The translations under genes were made by a program, and so were the position numbers. Positions 63,301-64,000 of a DNA stretch of 64,000 nt are shown here, piece by piece (the stretch's first letter is position 1; every line of letters begins with the position of its first letter). This stretch comes from an uncultured Clostridia bacterium. Its GTDB lineage: Bacteria; Bacillota; Clostridia; Lachnospirales; Cellulosilyticaceae. The stretch lies in assembly GCA_937981575.1 (NCBI GenBank), contig CALJNR010000012.1, positions 149,701 through 213,700 of the forward strand, given 5' to 3'. The notes beneath the pieces are model-generated. The model ran no database searches, was not told the origin of the DNA, and was given only the letters and a program-made list of their open reading frames with translations.

Positions 63301-63843
63301 CTAGCTTAATTTCACTTCAATATCATTTAAATCTTTTATGAAATATTGAACTGCAACTGATCTATTTTTTTGGATATCTTGAATACTAATTAAATATTCT
63401 TCAAGTGCTTCTCTCAACCAACTAATAGCCTCTTTATCGTCAGAATAATACTCTTTCAGATTTTCAAAGCTATAGACAATATGAAACCCACTTCTCAAAT
63501 CATAAATTTCCTGAATAGAAGATTGTTTTATAATATCAATCAGCTTGTTTAATTCAAAGCTACCTACAAATGCTCTTTGACTTAGAATTTTATCTTTGTT
63601 ATCTTGCAAATAATTAATTAGATCATTGATACAACCCTTACTGTAACTATTTATAATTGTATTTAAATTATTTTTACTTTCTTTCTTTAAATAGGCCTTT
63701 AAGTATATCTTTAATTCTTTAGCGTATTTTAAAAATACTTCCTTCTCTTCTTCATGTTCAAAATCCCAATTAATATATCCAAAGACGTTAGAATCTATGG
63801 ATCTAGTAAGCTTAATATCCAACTTGTTTATATTCTCTTTCAT
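63301..63843 (-). CDS. Unknown helical protein, first of the HEPN cluster
   Basis: A 180-residue, lysine- and glutamate-rich helical protein with no recognised family. No clear binding site precedes the ATG, so the start is uncertain. It lies about 30 bases inside the suspected IS21-type terminus at 63870 onward, suggesting that the insertion may have separated it from its original promoter. Confidence 0.55.
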   Translation of the reverse strand: MKENINKLDIKLTRSIDSNVFGYINWDFEHEEEKEVFLKYAKELKIYLKAYLKKESKNNLNTIINSYSKGCINDLINYLQDNKDKILSQRAFVGSFELNKLIDIIKQSSIQEIYDLRSGFHIVYSFENLKEYYSDDKEAISWLREALEEYLISIQDIQKNRSVAVQYFIKDLNDIEVKLS

Positions 63844-63889
63844 TGCTTTTATTACGTCTGACTATTTATTGCATAATTAAATAGGACAA

Positions 63890-64000
63890 AGTTGCAAATA
63901 AAATTCCCCACTTTTGCAAAGTAAAATTCCTCAAAATTGCAAAGGCCATTGCAGGCATCAACCAAATCATTTATCCTTGTTATCGACCAAGACGACAAGG
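63890..64000. mobile_element. Probable IS21-family element terminus
   Basis: Three tandem copies of a ~22-bp unit, TTGCAAA.TAAAATTCC.C, start at 63892, 63914 and 63937 (the last one truncated). Multiple terminal repeats with a GGGGAATTTTA-type core on the other strand are characteristic of IS21-family ends. The transposase genes would lie beyond the window. On the minus strand a stop codon at 63967-63969 may be the end of an IstB-like gene. Confidence 0.5.

Overview
The window looks like a low-GC Gram-positive anaerobe of the Clostridia, most likely a Lachnospiraceae-type fibre degrader. The evidence is a cellodextrin phosphorylase, a GH2 beta-galactosidase, an oxygen-sensitive type two-subunit L-serine dehydratase, a 2-hydroxyacyl-CoA dehydratase activase, a T-box in front of valS, sporulation-type genes (SpoVB-like, possibly BofC-like) and strong AAGGAGG ribosome binding sites. 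This is an inference from gene content. No rRNA and no CRISPR array was seen.

Layout. 1-9.8 kb (all minus): a truncated giant activase/dehydratase-like protein; valS with a small membrane-protein gene and a T-box leader; a coiled-coil membrane protein; a four-S1-domain protein. 10-16.7 kb: an NSS sodium symporter, an AraC-type regulator, a secreted or anchored metallo-hydrolase, an ABC-F ATPase, a YjdF-like membrane protein and a 55-residue CxxC protein. 17-28 kb: cellodextrin phosphorylase, acyltransferase, a second ABC-F, flotillin, DedA, patatin-like lipase, a DUF3810-type putative metalloprotease, YbaK. 28-34 kb: two cysteine-rich small proteins, a 4Fe-4S protein with a helix-turn-helix-like N-terminus, and a three-gene ABC importer of the thiamine-precursor/sulfonate/nitrate class. 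33-37.5 kb: a lacZ-lacI operon with two LacI-type operators. 37.7-44.4 kb: aminotransferase, yfcE, amt and a P-II protein behind an attenuator-like leader, parvulin, HAD phosphatase, azlCD. 44.4-52.8 kb: hpt, PHP phosphatase, two FAD proteins, a BofC-like protein, a SpoVB-like flippase, a DtxR-like regulator, DegV. 53.8-55.4 kb: the serine dehydratase operon.

55.5-59.7 kb is the most interesting chromosomal stretch. It is a complete agr-type peptide quorum-sensing locus, agrA-agrC-agrB-agrD on the minus strand. The AgrD pro-peptide is only 52 residues and its ribosome binding site and start lie inside the end of agrB. A likely AgrA-responsive promoter (two repeats 21 bp apart, 19-bp spacer) sits between agrC and agrB. 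Divergent from agrA is a second promoter-like sequence with 21-bp-spaced repeats. It reads into a ~238-bp imperfect palindrome and then a LutC-family gene, which could be a structured regulatory RNA or a mobile palindromic element.

From the tRNA-Thr at 59.76 kb rightwards the sequence becomes visibly more AT-rich and accessory: a voltage-sensor-type potassium channel, then a three-gene cluster with a HEPN-domain protein (RNQIVH motif) and two unrecognised proteins. The window ends in tandem repeats typical of an IS21-family terminus. This cluster is a candidate, unproven, defence or toxin locus.

All family assignments come from recognising motifs by eye; no database search was run.
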